The position numbers were made by a program, and so were the translations under genes. Of a DNA stretch of 64,000 bases, positions 19,056 through 29,723 are shown one piece after another (position 1 is the first letter of the stretch; the number at the start of each line of letters is the position of its first letter). The DNA is from Bacteroidota bacterium (GTDB taxonomy: Bacteria; Bacteroidota; Bacteroidia; Bacteroidales; VadinHA17), in contig JADFQJ010000011.1 of the NCBI GenBank assembly GCA_022561875.1, forward strand, positions 1 through 64,000. The letters are read 5' to 3'. Under the pieces are notes generated by a model, which was not told where the DNA came from, did not search any database, and worked only from the letters and a program-made list of their open reading frames with translations.

Positions 19056-19745
19056 ATGGCAAAAACGAAAAAGTCTCAGGCTCATGACAGGATAGAAGGT
19101 GTTGAAAGCGCATTGAGCCGTACTGAAAGATACATAGAAGATAATCAAAAGCTCCTGACAATTATTATTCTGGCTATAGCTGCAGTTGTTATTGCTTTTA
19201 TTGGATACAAACGTTTTATTCTTTTACCTGCAGAAAAAGAAGCACAGACGCAAATGTTTATGGCAGAGAGATACTTCGAGCTGGATTCCTTTAATCTGGC
19301 TCTTTATGGAGATGGTAATAATCTTGGAATGCTTGATATTATCGACGATTACGGTATTACCAAATCGGCTGAACTTGCTCATTACTATGCCGGTATTTCA
19401 TATCTTCACCTAAGTGAATTTGAACAGGCAATTGAGCAGCTGGGAAAATTCAATTCAAATGACAAAATGATAAACCTGATCGCAACAGGAGCCATTGGCG
19501 ATGCTTATCTTGAACTTGGCAAACCGTCAAAAGCCATTACTTACTACGAGAAGGCTGCAACTACTGAAAATAACGTATTTGTAAACCCAATTTATCTTAT
19601 GAAAGCAGGTCTGGTTTATGAGTCGCAGGAAGAATTTCAAAAAGCATTAGAAACCTACCGGAAAATAAAAGATAATTATCCTGACAGCCAGGAAGCACGT
19701 GAGATTGAAAAATATATTACCAAAGTCAGGCTCATGATAAATTAA
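19056..19745 (+). CDS. TPR-repeat membrane-anchored protein (YfgM-like)
   Basis: One TM (LLTIIILAIAAVVIAFIGYK) followed by TPR-like repeats. Confidence 0.85.
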   Translation: MAKTKKSQAHDRIEGVESALSRTERYIEDNQKLLTIIILAIAAVVIAFIGYKRFILLPAEKEAQTQMFMAERYFELDSFNLALYGDGNNLGMLDIIDDYGITKSAELAHYYAGISYLHLSEFEQAIEQLGKFNSNDKMINLIATGAIGDAYLELGKPSKAITYYEKAATTENNVFVNPIYLMKAGLVYESQEEFQKALETYRKIKDNYPDSQEAREIEKYITKVRLMIN

Positions 19746-19831
19746 TCCTGTATTTATGTTTGAAAAATGTTAATAACAATGTGGTACTTAATGTGTTTTT
19801 TGACATGTGATGTTTGTAATTTTGAAATATT

Positions 19832-22800
19832 TTGCCTTTTTTAAAAACCAGCTTTGTTATGCAATTACCAGGAGAACCAAAAGCCGTACTCAACCAGGAA
19901 GCCAGGAGTTTTGTCGATCTATATGCTCAACTTGGTGAAAGAGCAGAAAACTTTCTTCCCGACCGGGTCTTTGAAAGCCTTACAAATTTTGTGAGATTAT
20001 GTTATGAAGAGCCAGATGATCCTGCCAGGCAGCAGGCTGAGATCCGGAAATACCTGTTGGAACTAAAAGAGGCTATTCCCGGCTACATAGATGTTTCACT
20101 TATGCTGATGCCCCATGAAGACTCAAAAGCATTTGAGTACAGTGCAAGAAGGCAGTTATTCTTTAATACGCTCAATGAACTTATTGATACCGAGCAAGTT
20201 GATGACAAAACTAAAATCCAGTTCAGAAATATTCTTAAAACTCATGATTATTCACTGGGTACACCTCCCATTACAAATGTAACCATCGACTTTCTTTACA
20301 GGATATTGCTGGGCGACAAGGTCAGGGAACTCAGGAAATTTCGTGATCTGATAGGAGTAAGTGGTGATGTCGAGGAAGCACAGTGGAATTATATGCTTGA
20401 TGTAATGGACCAGATGATCAACCAGTCGACCCATTATACCACAAGTGCGGAAAAGGACAATTTTCTGGCCCGCACCGAATCGACGATAAATTTCAAAGGA
20501 CTCAACGGTTTCATACGTACCATTGTTTCGGGCACTGCCGAAACAGCCATCGATCTGCTTACAAAAGAAGTATTCAGCAAAAACAGCGTCAGGGTTCTGG
20601 AATTTTCGACAGCCGAAAAGCTTTATGAAGAGATATATGAAGACGGCACCAGTATTTTCGCTATCAGGATGAGAAATATGAGAAAGAACCCGTTCAACAC
20701 CTTCAGATGGTTTCCTTTGCTGACAAGAATGGTTTTCATTGATGACTCACCTGAGTCCCGGTCAACGAATACATCCCTGATCTTCTGCCTGCATAATGGT
20801 ATTATAAATACACTTAATAAGGTTCATACCAAGAAACTGGGTCCACTTGCCAACAGCCAGCTGAACCTCCGACTTATCCATGATAAGGTTAACTCCCGGA
20901 ATTTGAAATATTTCAGACAAAAGATCGAAGAAAAAATAGTCGAATATGACAAGGAACTCAGGCAGTTGAAAGAGGAACAACTCGCCAATCCCGATGATGT
21001 CGACCAGGATATTATTCTTTATAAATTTGATGAATTTGCCCGCCAGGTAATCAAAGATAAGTACATCCTTTCAAAATTCGGAGCATATATCAACCTGATA
21101 GAAAACACAAGGGACCCTGAAAATCTTAAAATTATCAACCGGGAGATGATAAGGGAATTTGAAGAAAGAACCCTCGCGTATTTTTATTCTGAGAACAAAA
21201 GCCTGCATATAGCAACAGTTGTTGAAGGTGGCGGACGTAACCAGATACGAACATATGGAGAATACCTGCTCCAACGCCCTCTTAAACCCGTAAAGGATTC
21301 AATAATAAACAGGTGCAGAATTATCCTGGATATCGTTCCTGATAATTACCAGAGAACAATACGTAATCATTTCCATAAAAACTTTGGAATAAACCTTTTT
21401 CTTGAGAAGTATAAAGAATATCTCACCAAGGTCGAAAACAGTGCGGATAACCAGGGAAGATTCAGAAACCTGCTGATTGATCTTGGTATTGAGGAAAAGT
21501 ACAATGAAAAAGATACAGCCGGTAAACAGATCATTAACGAATTCATAAGCAACCTGGGAAACCTGGAAAAAACATCTATTTCAGATGATGTTCAAATGAT
21601 TATACGAGATCTGTTGTTTTACAAGAACCGCAGACCAAACCCGTTCATTTTTTTCAACCAGGAAGCTGCCTGGGAATATAAAGACCTGTTTCCGCCCGAT
21701 CGTTTTGACCTGAATCCTTTTGATATTGAAATTGAACTCAATGAAGAGGGTCGGGTTGACTGGGAGCGATTGCTCACAAAGCTTGAACGAATTAAAAGCA
21801 CTTTTCAGTTATTCGATGAAACGGGTAATTTATGGGACCGGTTTTGTGAGAATTCAATCCTTGTTATCAATGACCCGGCAAACCCGTCAGGATTCACCGA
21901 TTTTAATAACATTCACCTGATAAAATTTTTTAAGTTCCTCAATAACAGTAAACTAACCTTATTTCTGGACGAAGCATATAACGATGCTGTGAAAATCGAG
22001 GATCCTGAAGAGCCTAAATGGCGGACTATCTCAAGGTATATCATGAATAATATCGGTTCATTTGCAAGGATAAGTATTGTATCGGCTCTCTCTACAACAA
22101 AAAATCTTGGTGCAACCGGAGATCGTCTCGGCTCCCTGATAGCTACACCCGTCAGAAAAGATGTGATTGATTATGCCAGGGAACAATTCGGAGTTGAAAA
22201 AGGGAACACAAACTCCCTGTTCATTCTGGTTAATATACTGGAAACAGCCCAACTGGCAAAAAAGATAAAAGACAGAATGGACGAAAGTCTTCCAAAAGAC
22301 GCTTCACGGTATAAGATAAAAGATAAGCTGAAAAAGTATATCATGACGGAGATCCGGGATAATATCAATGTCCGTGAAAACGGGTACAAAGGTCGTATAC
22401 GAAATCCATCACTATTCGAAGGAAGTCCGCTTCACCTGTTCCTTCTCGAAGAGCTTGTCTCCCTCGATAAACTCGACGTGCTCGAACTACCCGATGATTT
22501 CAAATATAAAGGTGTTCCGTTTTTCAGCTATTATAAAGAACACCTCGTACGGGAGCTGAATGAATTCAGGGTGAACAAGATATTCCGGCAGGAAGCTAAT
22601 AAAAGACTTGATCTGGTCAAAAAAAAGGCGTTATCAGTTTTATCTGAAAACGAAGAAAACCAAATTGGCATACTCGACTCAGACGGGTCATACCTGTTCA
22701 ACCTTCATCTGAAAGACTTTTTCTCGTACCAGGATCTTGAAAAATTTACAATAAAACTGTCTGGCCAGCGTGGTATTGCTCTTATCCCCTACCAGACAGG

Positions 22801-25800
22801 ATTCTTACGATTCTCTCTGGGTGATTACCTGGAAGGTACAGCAGACAGTTATGATATTTTTATAAAAGAATTTGAAAATGCACTGAGGATCTTTCTGAAG
22901 TACTGGTCAATTTTCTATGAAGCAAAGAATAATCCTTCTAACAAAACAAAACGGACTGAAGATATTCTGGATGAAATATTCAGTGTTCGGAATGATAGTG
23001 AACTGATCGGGAATATCCTTGAAGATTTCTATATCATTCGTGATCTTGACAAAAAGATCAACAACTCGTTAAAAATCAGCGATATAAAAACCCTTTATCA
23101 TGCTTTCCCAAAAGAATGCGGGGTTTCAATAAATTCAATTGGTGATTCGAAGAATACAGTTCTGGAGTTTTATGAAAATGTTGGAAAATGCAGAAATCTG
23201 ACAGAGTTTATCTCATCAAAAGCATTTACAAAAGTATATGAGAACCTTCTTCCTCAGGTTTATCGAAACATTCCACACCTTAAAAAGCTTGATATCAATA
23301 CGGTAATTGCCAAATATGGGAAAACAACCTTACTGAAGTATATTAAAAGCAAGCTTGAATTCCAGCCAGACCGGTATATACTCGATAACCCGGATGAACT
23401 GACTATTATGCAGGAGATACTGATAGAACTGGAAAGGATCCTGTTTTCTGATGCAAAAACCAAAATACTGTCAATTAATGCAAATGAAAATGATATTCCC
23501 GGCGACCTGGCTAAACTGGAAGGTTATAATAGAATACTAAGAAAATACATCCAGGAATTGTTGCTGCATTTTAACCTCCCTTTTGAGCAGCAAGCTATTG
23601 AACCCACATTTGAACAACTTGCTAATTCAACAGCTGTAAAATTTAACGAGATTGTCGGATTATCTGTAAATGACCTTAACCCGGATATTTTCATGAACCT
23701 GTATATCGAGAAAATCGATAATAGATTGCACGACCTAAACCGTGATGAGATGATGAGAAGATATTCCGGTGTTATCCAACAAACAATCCGTAAACAGGTG
23801 CATCATTCGCATCTTACAACGGTTAATAAGATATTGTTTCTTTACCTGCTGCAGAAGGATAATTGCTTTGAAACCAGGGTGATTGAGAAAATAAACCGGT
23901 TCACAGGCCATTCTGATAATACAGAACAGGAAGATATAAGACTAATTAAGGAAGATCTGGTATCACGACTTATTCCGGCGGAGATAACGGCATTGATGGA
24001 TGAAATATTCACACAAAGAAAAATAAAGATAATTCCTGATCACCTGCACAATGAAGTCAGGGAGATAGTCCTGTTTTTTATCAGCCTGGCAAACATGACC
24101 AAAAACAACGAGTATTATAAAAAATATAATCATATACTTATCAGACTGGTTGAAACTGAATTCATGCAACAGAATTCCAGCATTAATGAAATGGTACAAC
24201 ATGGGATTGTCCTTCACAGAGATTTTTCCATAAAAAACAACCCACTTGAAAAATGGAACAAAGGATCGTTATCATGGATCGTGCAATTGATGTCCCGCTG
24301 TGGAGTAATTGCCTGGGAACAACCGGTACAATTACGTACACGCATCGCAACCGATGCCAAGAGAAGGCTATATCCATTCCATAAGGTTGACAGGATTGAG
24401 GAGCCATCCGGGAACAAAAAAATTGGTGATAATTCCAACCGTAATGAATTTATTAAAAAAATGCAGGTCAGACCTTTATCATCATTTTTTATCAAAAGAC
24501 TTGCTCTTTTTGCACAAAATCTTGATGAAGAAGATTACAGGTGTAAAATCGTAAAAACCGGGTTGGTTAAGGAACTCTATATTATTCAAAAATCATATTT
24601 AAAATACCTGGCGGATAATTACCGGTTGATTGGCCCTGGATTTATAGATCTTCGTGATGTTCAAAACTTCATACCCGATGTAATACTTTTTCTCGGGGCT
24701 CCTGAGAAAGTTATTTCATTCCCTGAAATCGGATATTTCGACCTGAAAGGCCCCAATGGTAACATTAAAACTATCGTAACACCACTGAAGAAATCAGTTG
24801 ATTATTTTGGTAACATCAAGAAACCGAGGTTAACCATGGTGAATGAAAAAGTGAAGGAACTTGGCGGCTTACCTGTTCATGGTTCTCTGTTTGCCGTGGA
24901 AGAAGATGACGGTAGTATATTTGTGATCCAGATAAGTGGTGATAGCGGTGTTGGTAAATCTGAAATGCTTGCTGCCATGATGTTGAAATGGATGAAAAAA
25001 GATCTGCCGGGCATCCGCTCAATTAAGATGATTGCCGGGGATATGTTTCATCTGTTCCCTGATGAAGAGGGTAACCTGTATGGGATAGGTACAGAAACGG
25101 GTGATTTCTCGCGTGTAACGGATTTTGATCCTGATTTTATTAAATATTATAATTCCCTTTTCGAAAGCAGTGCAGACAGTAATGTGAATGATCTGAACTC
25201 CAGAAGCACTATCAGTGGTTTATGTGATATCAATATGCCTTTTAAAATTGATATCATGCTCACAGCCTACAACTTTGCCAAAGAAGAAGCAGGTTTGAAA
25301 CGATATGCCAACCCTGAAAACTTTTTTCTCTATCGTGATTCACATGGCGAAAGGAAAGAAAAAGCAACAAGCTCAGACAATCCGCATATTCAGCGTACTC
25401 TGCTCAGGTATACTGGCGACAAGAATATTGTTGAAGTAATCGACCGGTATGGCAACCATCTTGATGATATTCTTACATGGGAAAAAGATGAATTTACCGG
25501 AATACATTACCTGTCATCCTCATACAAGATGATGGATAAGATTGATATTGAAGATGTTGTTAACAAGATATTTATTAAAAAATATTTTAACCGGAATAAC
25601 AAGGAATTCCTGATCAATAAAGTCAGGTTTGATATAATTGAGAACAGGTTCATTATAGATGCAAAATGCACAGATGGTGAAAGTAAGATTTCGTTCCCTG
25701 TTGACAGGGATTTCTTTGGCACCATGTTTAATACTCTGGCCAGTACTCCGGCAGGAAACCCATTCATTGCTGAGCCGGGAGAAAGTGAAGCTAAGAAAAA

Positions 25801-26527
25801 CCTTATTGAGATACTGAAAGGAAGGCCGGACGGAAAAGGAAAAGGAAAAAACATCCAGCTTGGCATCCTTTCGACTGATCTTGGCAAGAAAGGAAAAGAA
25901 ATAACCGGTCCCCAAAAAGCTGCAGAAGATGTTAGAACTTTGATACGCGAAGTGAGAATTATGAGCCCTGACCTTGACAGAAAGAAAAATCATGTTAAGA
26001 AGTTAATTGTCGAATGCTATAAGCATCTGTTCAGGCATCATAAACATAATATGGAAATTTGGCGGTATAATTTCTACCTGTACCAGCTTGAAGAAATGCG
26101 AAAAGCCAGGCTGGTTAGAATAGATGATATGAAAACTAAAATTGACCTGTCAGGATTAGCGGGTTTCTATCCTTTACCAAAGAATCATAAATTCAGTCCG
26201 TTACTGATAACCCCAAATATCAATATTGAGTTAAACGGGTTTAGTGAAACTTATGAACAACTAATGTGGTTGCCTAATAACCAGGCGTTTGCTAACCAGT
26301 TCTATCTCGATTGCGATAAAGTTTATGTTGCAAAAGGATATAGCAAAGACACTATTATTAACAACATGGTTATACAGCTTCTTTTGATGAACGGGTATAT
26401 TGAAGTTGAGGACCTTACTCTTAGCAGAATAACTGAAAAGGCAAACCGTGAAACAATTGCTGCAGCTAAATTTGCAGTTGTAAAGAAGCTTAAGGAAATT
26501 GAACCAGAGAAGACCGGAAAAAAGTAA
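19832..26527 (+). CDS. Giant 2231-aa protein: PLP-dependent aminotransferase (fold type I) domain plus C-terminal HprK/PEPCK-like P-loop module
   Basis: Single uninterrupted ORF; NDPANPSG (680-687), LDEAY (712-716), SALSTTKNLGATGDRLGS with Lys757, FLRFSLG with Arg993; HprK-like LPVHGSLFAVEEDDGSIFVIQISGDSGVGKSEM with Walker A at 1703-1710. Start may be the internal MQLPGEP at 19859. Confidence 0.85.
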   Translation: MPFLKTSFVMQLPGEPKAVLNQEARSFVDLYAQLGERAENFLPDRVFESLTNFVRLCYEEPDDPARQQAEIRKYLLELKEAIPGYIDVSLMLMPHEDSKAFEYSARRQLFFNTLNELIDTEQVDDKTKIQFRNILKTHDYSLGTPPITNVTIDFLYRILLGDKVRELRKFRDLIGVSGDVEEAQWNYMLDVMDQMINQSTHYTTSAEKDNFLARTESTINFKGLNGFIRTIVSGTAETAIDLLTKEVFSKNSVRVLEFSTAEKLYEEIYEDGTSIFAIRMRNMRKNPFNTFRWFPLLTRMVFIDDSPESRSTNTSLIFCLHNGIINTLNKVHTKKLGPLANSQLNLRLIHDKVNSRNLKYFRQKIEEKIVEYDKELRQLKEEQLANPDDVDQDIILYKFDEFARQVIKDKYILSKFGAYINLIENTRDPENLKIINREMIREFEERTLAYFYSENKSLHIATVVEGGGRNQIRTYGEYLLQRPLKPVKDSIINRCRIILDIVPDNYQRTIRNHFHKNFGINLFLEKYKEYLTKVENSADNQGRFRNLLIDLGIEEKYNEKDTAGKQIINEFISNLGNLEKTSISDDVQMIIRDLLFYKNRRPNPFIFFNQEAAWEYKDLFPPDRFDLNPFDIEIELNEEGRVDWERLLTKLERIKSTFQLFDETGNLWDRFCENSILVINDPANPSGFTDFNNIHLIKFFKFLNNSKLTLFLDEAYNDAVKIEDPEEPKWRTISRYIMNNIGSFARISIVSALSTTKNLGATGDRLGSLIATPVRKDVIDYAREQFGVEKGNTNSLFILVNILETAQLAKKIKDRMDESLPKDASRYKIKDKLKKYIMTEIRDNINVRENGYKGRIRNPSLFEGSPLHLFLLEELVSLDKLDVLELPDDFKYKGVPFFSYYKEHLVRELNEFRVNKIFRQEANKRLDLVKKKALSVLSENEENQIGILDSDGSYLFNLHLKDFFSYQDLEKFTIKLSGQRGIALIPYQTGFLRFSLGDYLEGTADSYDIFIKEFENALRIFLKYWSIFYEAKNNPSNKTKRTEDILDEIFSVRNDSELIGNILEDFYIIRDLDKKINNSLKISDIKTLYHAFPKECGVSINSIGDSKNTVLEFYENVGKCRNLTEFISSKAFTKVYENLLPQVYRNIPHLKKLDINTVIAKYGKTTLLKYIKSKLEFQPDRYILDNPDELTIMQEILIELERILFSDAKTKILSINANENDIPGDLAKLEGYNRILRKYIQELLLHFNLPFEQQAIEPTFEQLANSTAVKFNEIVGLSVNDLNPDIFMNLYIEKIDNRLHDLNRDEMMRRYSGVIQQTIRKQVHHSHLTTVNKILFLYLLQKDNCFETRVIEKINRFTGHSDNTEQEDIRLIKEDLVSRLIPAEITALMDEIFTQRKIKIIPDHLHNEVREIVLFFISLANMTKNNEYYKKYNHILIRLVETEFMQQNSSINEMVQHGIVLHRDFSIKNNPLEKWNKGSLSWIVQLMSRCGVIAWEQPVQLRTRIATDAKRRLYPFHKVDRIEEPSGNKKIGDNSNRNEFIKKMQVRPLSSFFIKRLALFAQNLDEEDYRCKIVKTGLVKELYIIQKSYLKYLADNYRLIGPGFIDLRDVQNFIPDVILFLGAPEKVISFPEIGYFDLKGPNGNIKTIVTPLKKSVDYFGNIKKPRLTMVNEKVKELGGLPVHGSLFAVEEDDGSIFVIQISGDSGVGKSEMLAAMMLKWMKKDLPGIRSIKMIAGDMFHLFPDEEGNLYGIGTETGDFSRVTDFDPDFIKYYNSLFESSADSNVNDLNSRSTISGLCDINMPFKIDIMLTAYNFAKEEAGLKRYANPENFFLYRDSHGERKEKATSSDNPHIQRTLLRYTGDKNIVEVIDRYGNHLDDILTWEKDEFTGIHYLSSSYKMMDKIDIEDVVNKIFIKKYFNRNNKEFLINKVRFDIIENRFIIDAKCTDGESKISFPVDRDFFGTMFNTLASTPAGNPFIAEPGESEAKKNLIEILKGRPDGKGKGKNIQLGILSTDLGKKGKEITGPQKAAEDVRTLIREVRIMSPDLDRKKNHVKKLIVECYKHLFRHHKHNMEIWRYNFYLYQLEEMRKARLVRIDDMKTKIDLSGLAGFYPLPKNHKFSPLLITPNINIELNGFSETYEQLMWLPNNQAFANQFYLDCDKVYVAKGYSKDTIINNMVIQLLLMNGYIEVEDLTLSRITEKANRETIAAAKFAVVKKLKEIEPEKTGKK

Positions 26528-26552
26528 AATAAAACAATCTGGTTAGCTTTGT

Positions 26553-26930
26553 TTACCTGGCTGCAATAGCATCAATCTCAATTTTAACATTCAGAGGCAG
26601 CCTGGCAACCTCATATGCAGCCCTGGCAGGAGGATCTTCGTTGAAGAACTTTTCATAAGCTTTGTTCATTTCTGCAAAATCATTCATATCCTGAAGCATG
26701 CAGGTTGTTTTCACTATCTCTTTCAGTGAATATCCTGCAGCATTTACTATAAAACGAATATTCTTTAAAACCTGTTCAGTCTGTTCAGTTATAGTATCAC
26801 CGGTAAGTTTCCCGGTGTCAGGATCGAGTGGTACCTGACCTGAGACATATAATGTACCATTTACTTCAATAGCCTGGCTGTAAGGACCAACTGTGCCGGG
26901 AGCTTTTTTAGTACGTATTACTTTTTTCAT
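26553..26930 (-). CDS. ridA: RidA family reactive intermediate/imine deaminase
   Basis: 125 aa; GTVGPYSQAIEVNGTLYVSGQVPLDPDTG, RAAYEVARLPLNVKIEIDAIA. Confidence 0.96.
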   Translation of the reverse strand: MKKVIRTKKAPGTVGPYSQAIEVNGTLYVSGQVPLDPDTGKLTGDTITEQTEQVLKNIRFIVNAAGYSLKEIVKTTCMLQDMNDFAEMNKAYEKFFNEDPPARAAYEVARLPLNVKIEIDAIAAR

Positions 26931-27000
26931 ACCAGATAATTAAAAAATTGCTGTAAATATAAGAATTATTGAAAATGTAAAAGTTTAAAAAAATAACAAA

Positions 27001-29619
27001 CTACAAATCACGATCGTACCAGCTCTTCCGCTTTTCCCACTTCAGATCGTTTAGAATTGAAGATTTGGCGCTTATCGTGAATGCATAACTTTGCCGTAGT
27101 CCCAGTGGTATCCATGAAAATCTCATTTGCCAGCAGTGAAGATCGCGAGAAATATTTACCGAGGTATAGGTGAGTTTTTTAATTTTAAAATCCCAACCGG
27201 AATTGAATCCGATTTTCCATTTTGTCGTTAAACTGACATTCCCGTTGAAGTTAAGGGCTTGTGTAATATTTGGTTCCGCTATACCCCGTTTTGAGTAATT
27301 GAAATTATATCTGAATGAAAATGTCCAGGGTATATTAAAATCGACATATCCCAATTCTTCAATAATCTGTTCATCCTGCCCAATTGCATCAGAACCTAAT
27401 CCCATTCTTCCACCCTCCGGTTTGATACCAGCCGGTGCACTACTTGCAGGAGCTGTACTTCCTCTGTCACCTCCGGCTTTCGAAGTGAAAGAGGCGTTTA
27501 TCGATAAATTCAGCCTGGTTACGCGAAATAATTTACCGGTTTGTTTGATCTCAAAAGTATTGATCCTCGTACCAGTTTCGTTAATTGCATATGGATCGAA
27601 CGCACCACCAAAGTTCAGACTGATTTTTTTGAACAGTTGGGTTGTACCCCGGAAAATGACCGGAGCAAGATTAAGTGAGTCTGCAAACATATTATAACTG
27701 GTGGAGAAATTGAACCTGTCCAGTATCTTAACTTTTCGTGCATCTTTTGTTGTATCTTCCAGGTTCCTGAGTTTCATTTCAATATTGTTATTAAGAGAAA
27801 AAGTTATTGATCCGCTTTTTCCGGGAAGTGAGGGTGTGCTGTATATTTCAGATTCGTATATTGAATATTCACGAATCCTGCCCGTTGTATCTGTCTGATA
27901 CTGACGATAATAATTCGGAGTAATTTCACTCATATCAGGTACCAGCGACATAGATATAGCAGGACTCATCACATGGCGGATAGCTATAATTTTTGAGTTA
28001 GGATTCCGCGGCATGAACATACCATAGATCTTCGGAGTGAATCCTAAAGAAACTGAAGGTAAATATGCATGAGCATAACTAAACCCATAGATAGTATCGG
28101 TAACTACTTCATTATTCTCCCACCTCCTTTCGATACTGCGGGAATATAAAACTCCCGTATATCTAACTTGTGGAGAGACAGAGAAGTTATTGAAGGGACG
28201 AAAAACCGTACTCAAAGGTATTGAATGCTGAAAACCGTTTTCCATATTATCAAACATTGTGGAAGTTAGAAAGTCATCATCCGAAGTATTTATTTTGTTA
28301 TCCATCTTTGCCAGGTAGCTCAGTTCAATATTCTCATACCATTTATTGTCACCAGCCTGGTTTTTTGCTCTAAACGGGTAAATCCGGCTCATGTTGAAGT
28401 TTGCACGAGGTAGGTTCAGGTTAACAGTTTTAGTTCTGCTATTCTGGGTCTGATTCATACTGGCTGAGAAGTTGAAGGGTGTCCCCTCCCATCTCCTGGA
28501 AAATGAAATACTGGATGTCTTTGTGTTTGTCAGGTAGCTGTTTGAGGTGCGAGCATGGTTCCGGTCATAGCTGCTGGAAGACATGTTAACATTTGCCGAG
28601 AACCTGGCACCGGGGTTGGCCTTGGGATCCTGTGAATGTGTCCAGGTAATGGAATAATCTTTTGACACACGGTAATCAGGTAACCCTTCCTCCCCTGCCA
28701 CATTTTTATAATATCTGGCATTAAGGTTCCCTGTAAACTTATACCTTTTTTTATACCTTGAACTCACACGCAATCCATATGTTCCTTTCGTATAGATATC
28801 TCCACGGATAGTCAGGTCGGCATAGTCACTCATAGCAAAATAATACCCTCCGTTCCTGAAGAAAAACCCGCGGTTTACCTCCTCTCCATATTCAGGAATC
28901 AGGATACCCGATGCACGTCCTTTTTGGTTAGGAAAGAATCCAAACGGGAGTATCAGTGGTAGTGGCAGATCTTCAACAACAAGGTAAGCAGGACCGGAAA
29001 CTATTTTATCATCAGGAATAACTTTAGCTTTGGAAAGAGAAATATAAAAATGAGGGTGATCAGCATCGCAGGTAGTATATTTCCCGGATTGTATATGTAT
29101 CTGACCATTTGCATGTTTTTTGGTTCGTATGCTATGCAGGTATCCTCCTTGTTCTTCAGTAACAATTCCCTTAATAATTCCTTTTTTTGTCTTGAAATTA
29201 TATTCCAGTGTATCTGCATCAAATTCTTCAGGTCCGTCTTTAAAATGAGGTCTGCCTGATATGGTCCCGGTACTGTCAGGCCAACCGGTTGCCGTAACCA
29301 CATTGTTTTTAATATCCAACACTATATAATCGGCCGTCAAAACAATATCTTCGTAATTTACAACCCCCTTACCATATAAATAAACTTTCTGATCTTTTAC
29401 ATCGAAGCGTAAAGAGTCTTCTGCATTATAGTCGATTGGAACCTCTATTACATTACTTGCTCCTGATCGTGAAACATGCCGGGTAGTATCGGCACGAACA
29501 GTATCCTGAGGTATTGCAGCATTACCGGGTATTACAGGAACATCCTGTCCATAGGATAAGGTCCCTGCAAAAATCCACGTCATTATCAGGAATACAAACT
29601 GCAGATATTTTTTAAACAA
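27001..29619 (-). CDS. lptD: LPS-assembly protein LptD-like outer membrane protein
   Basis: 872 aa; signal peptide, OstA-like N-terminus (VVNYEDIVLTADYIVLDIKNNVVTATG), PLPLILPFGFFPNQKGRASGILIPEYGE, long C-terminal beta-barrel. Confidence 0.85.
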   Translation of the reverse strand: MFKKYLQFVFLIMTWIFAGTLSYGQDVPVIPGNAAIPQDTVRADTTRHVSRSGASNVIEVPIDYNAEDSLRFDVKDQKVYLYGKGVVNYEDIVLTADYIVLDIKNNVVTATGWPDSTGTISGRPHFKDGPEEFDADTLEYNFKTKKGIIKGIVTEEQGGYLHSIRTKKHANGQIHIQSGKYTTCDADHPHFYISLSKAKVIPDDKIVSGPAYLVVEDLPLPLILPFGFFPNQKGRASGILIPEYGEEVNRGFFFRNGGYYFAMSDYADLTIRGDIYTKGTYGLRVSSRYKKRYKFTGNLNARYYKNVAGEEGLPDYRVSKDYSITWTHSQDPKANPGARFSANVNMSSSSYDRNHARTSNSYLTNTKTSSISFSRRWEGTPFNFSASMNQTQNSRTKTVNLNLPRANFNMSRIYPFRAKNQAGDNKWYENIELSYLAKMDNKINTSDDDFLTSTMFDNMENGFQHSIPLSTVFRPFNNFSVSPQVRYTGVLYSRSIERRWENNEVVTDTIYGFSYAHAYLPSVSLGFTPKIYGMFMPRNPNSKIIAIRHVMSPAISMSLVPDMSEITPNYYRQYQTDTTGRIREYSIYESEIYSTPSLPGKSGSITFSLNNNIEMKLRNLEDTTKDARKVKILDRFNFSTSYNMFADSLNLAPVIFRGTTQLFKKISLNFGGAFDPYAINETGTRINTFEIKQTGKLFRVTRLNLSINASFTSKAGGDRGSTAPASSAPAGIKPEGGRMGLGSDAIGQDEQIIEELGYVDFNIPWTFSFRYNFNYSKRGIAEPNITQALNFNGNVSLTTKWKIGFNSGWDFKIKKLTYTSVNISRDLHCWQMRFSWIPLGLRQSYAFTISAKSSILNDLKWEKRKSWYDRDL

Positions 29620-29723
29620 TTTATTAATGCTATTTTTGTGTGATCGGGGTTATGTATTAAAGTGCTCAATAATCCTTATTTACAGGTCGGGGACAAAGCT
29701 AAATAAAAATTCAAATTCTGCGA

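Noticed and set aside
19832-26527. Giant ORF as an artefact of two fused genes
   Set aside because: Frame is continuous for 2231 codons with no frameshift-like break, and the long linker is coding-like throughout; an assembly artefact cannot be excluded without reads, but the sequence gives no sign of one.
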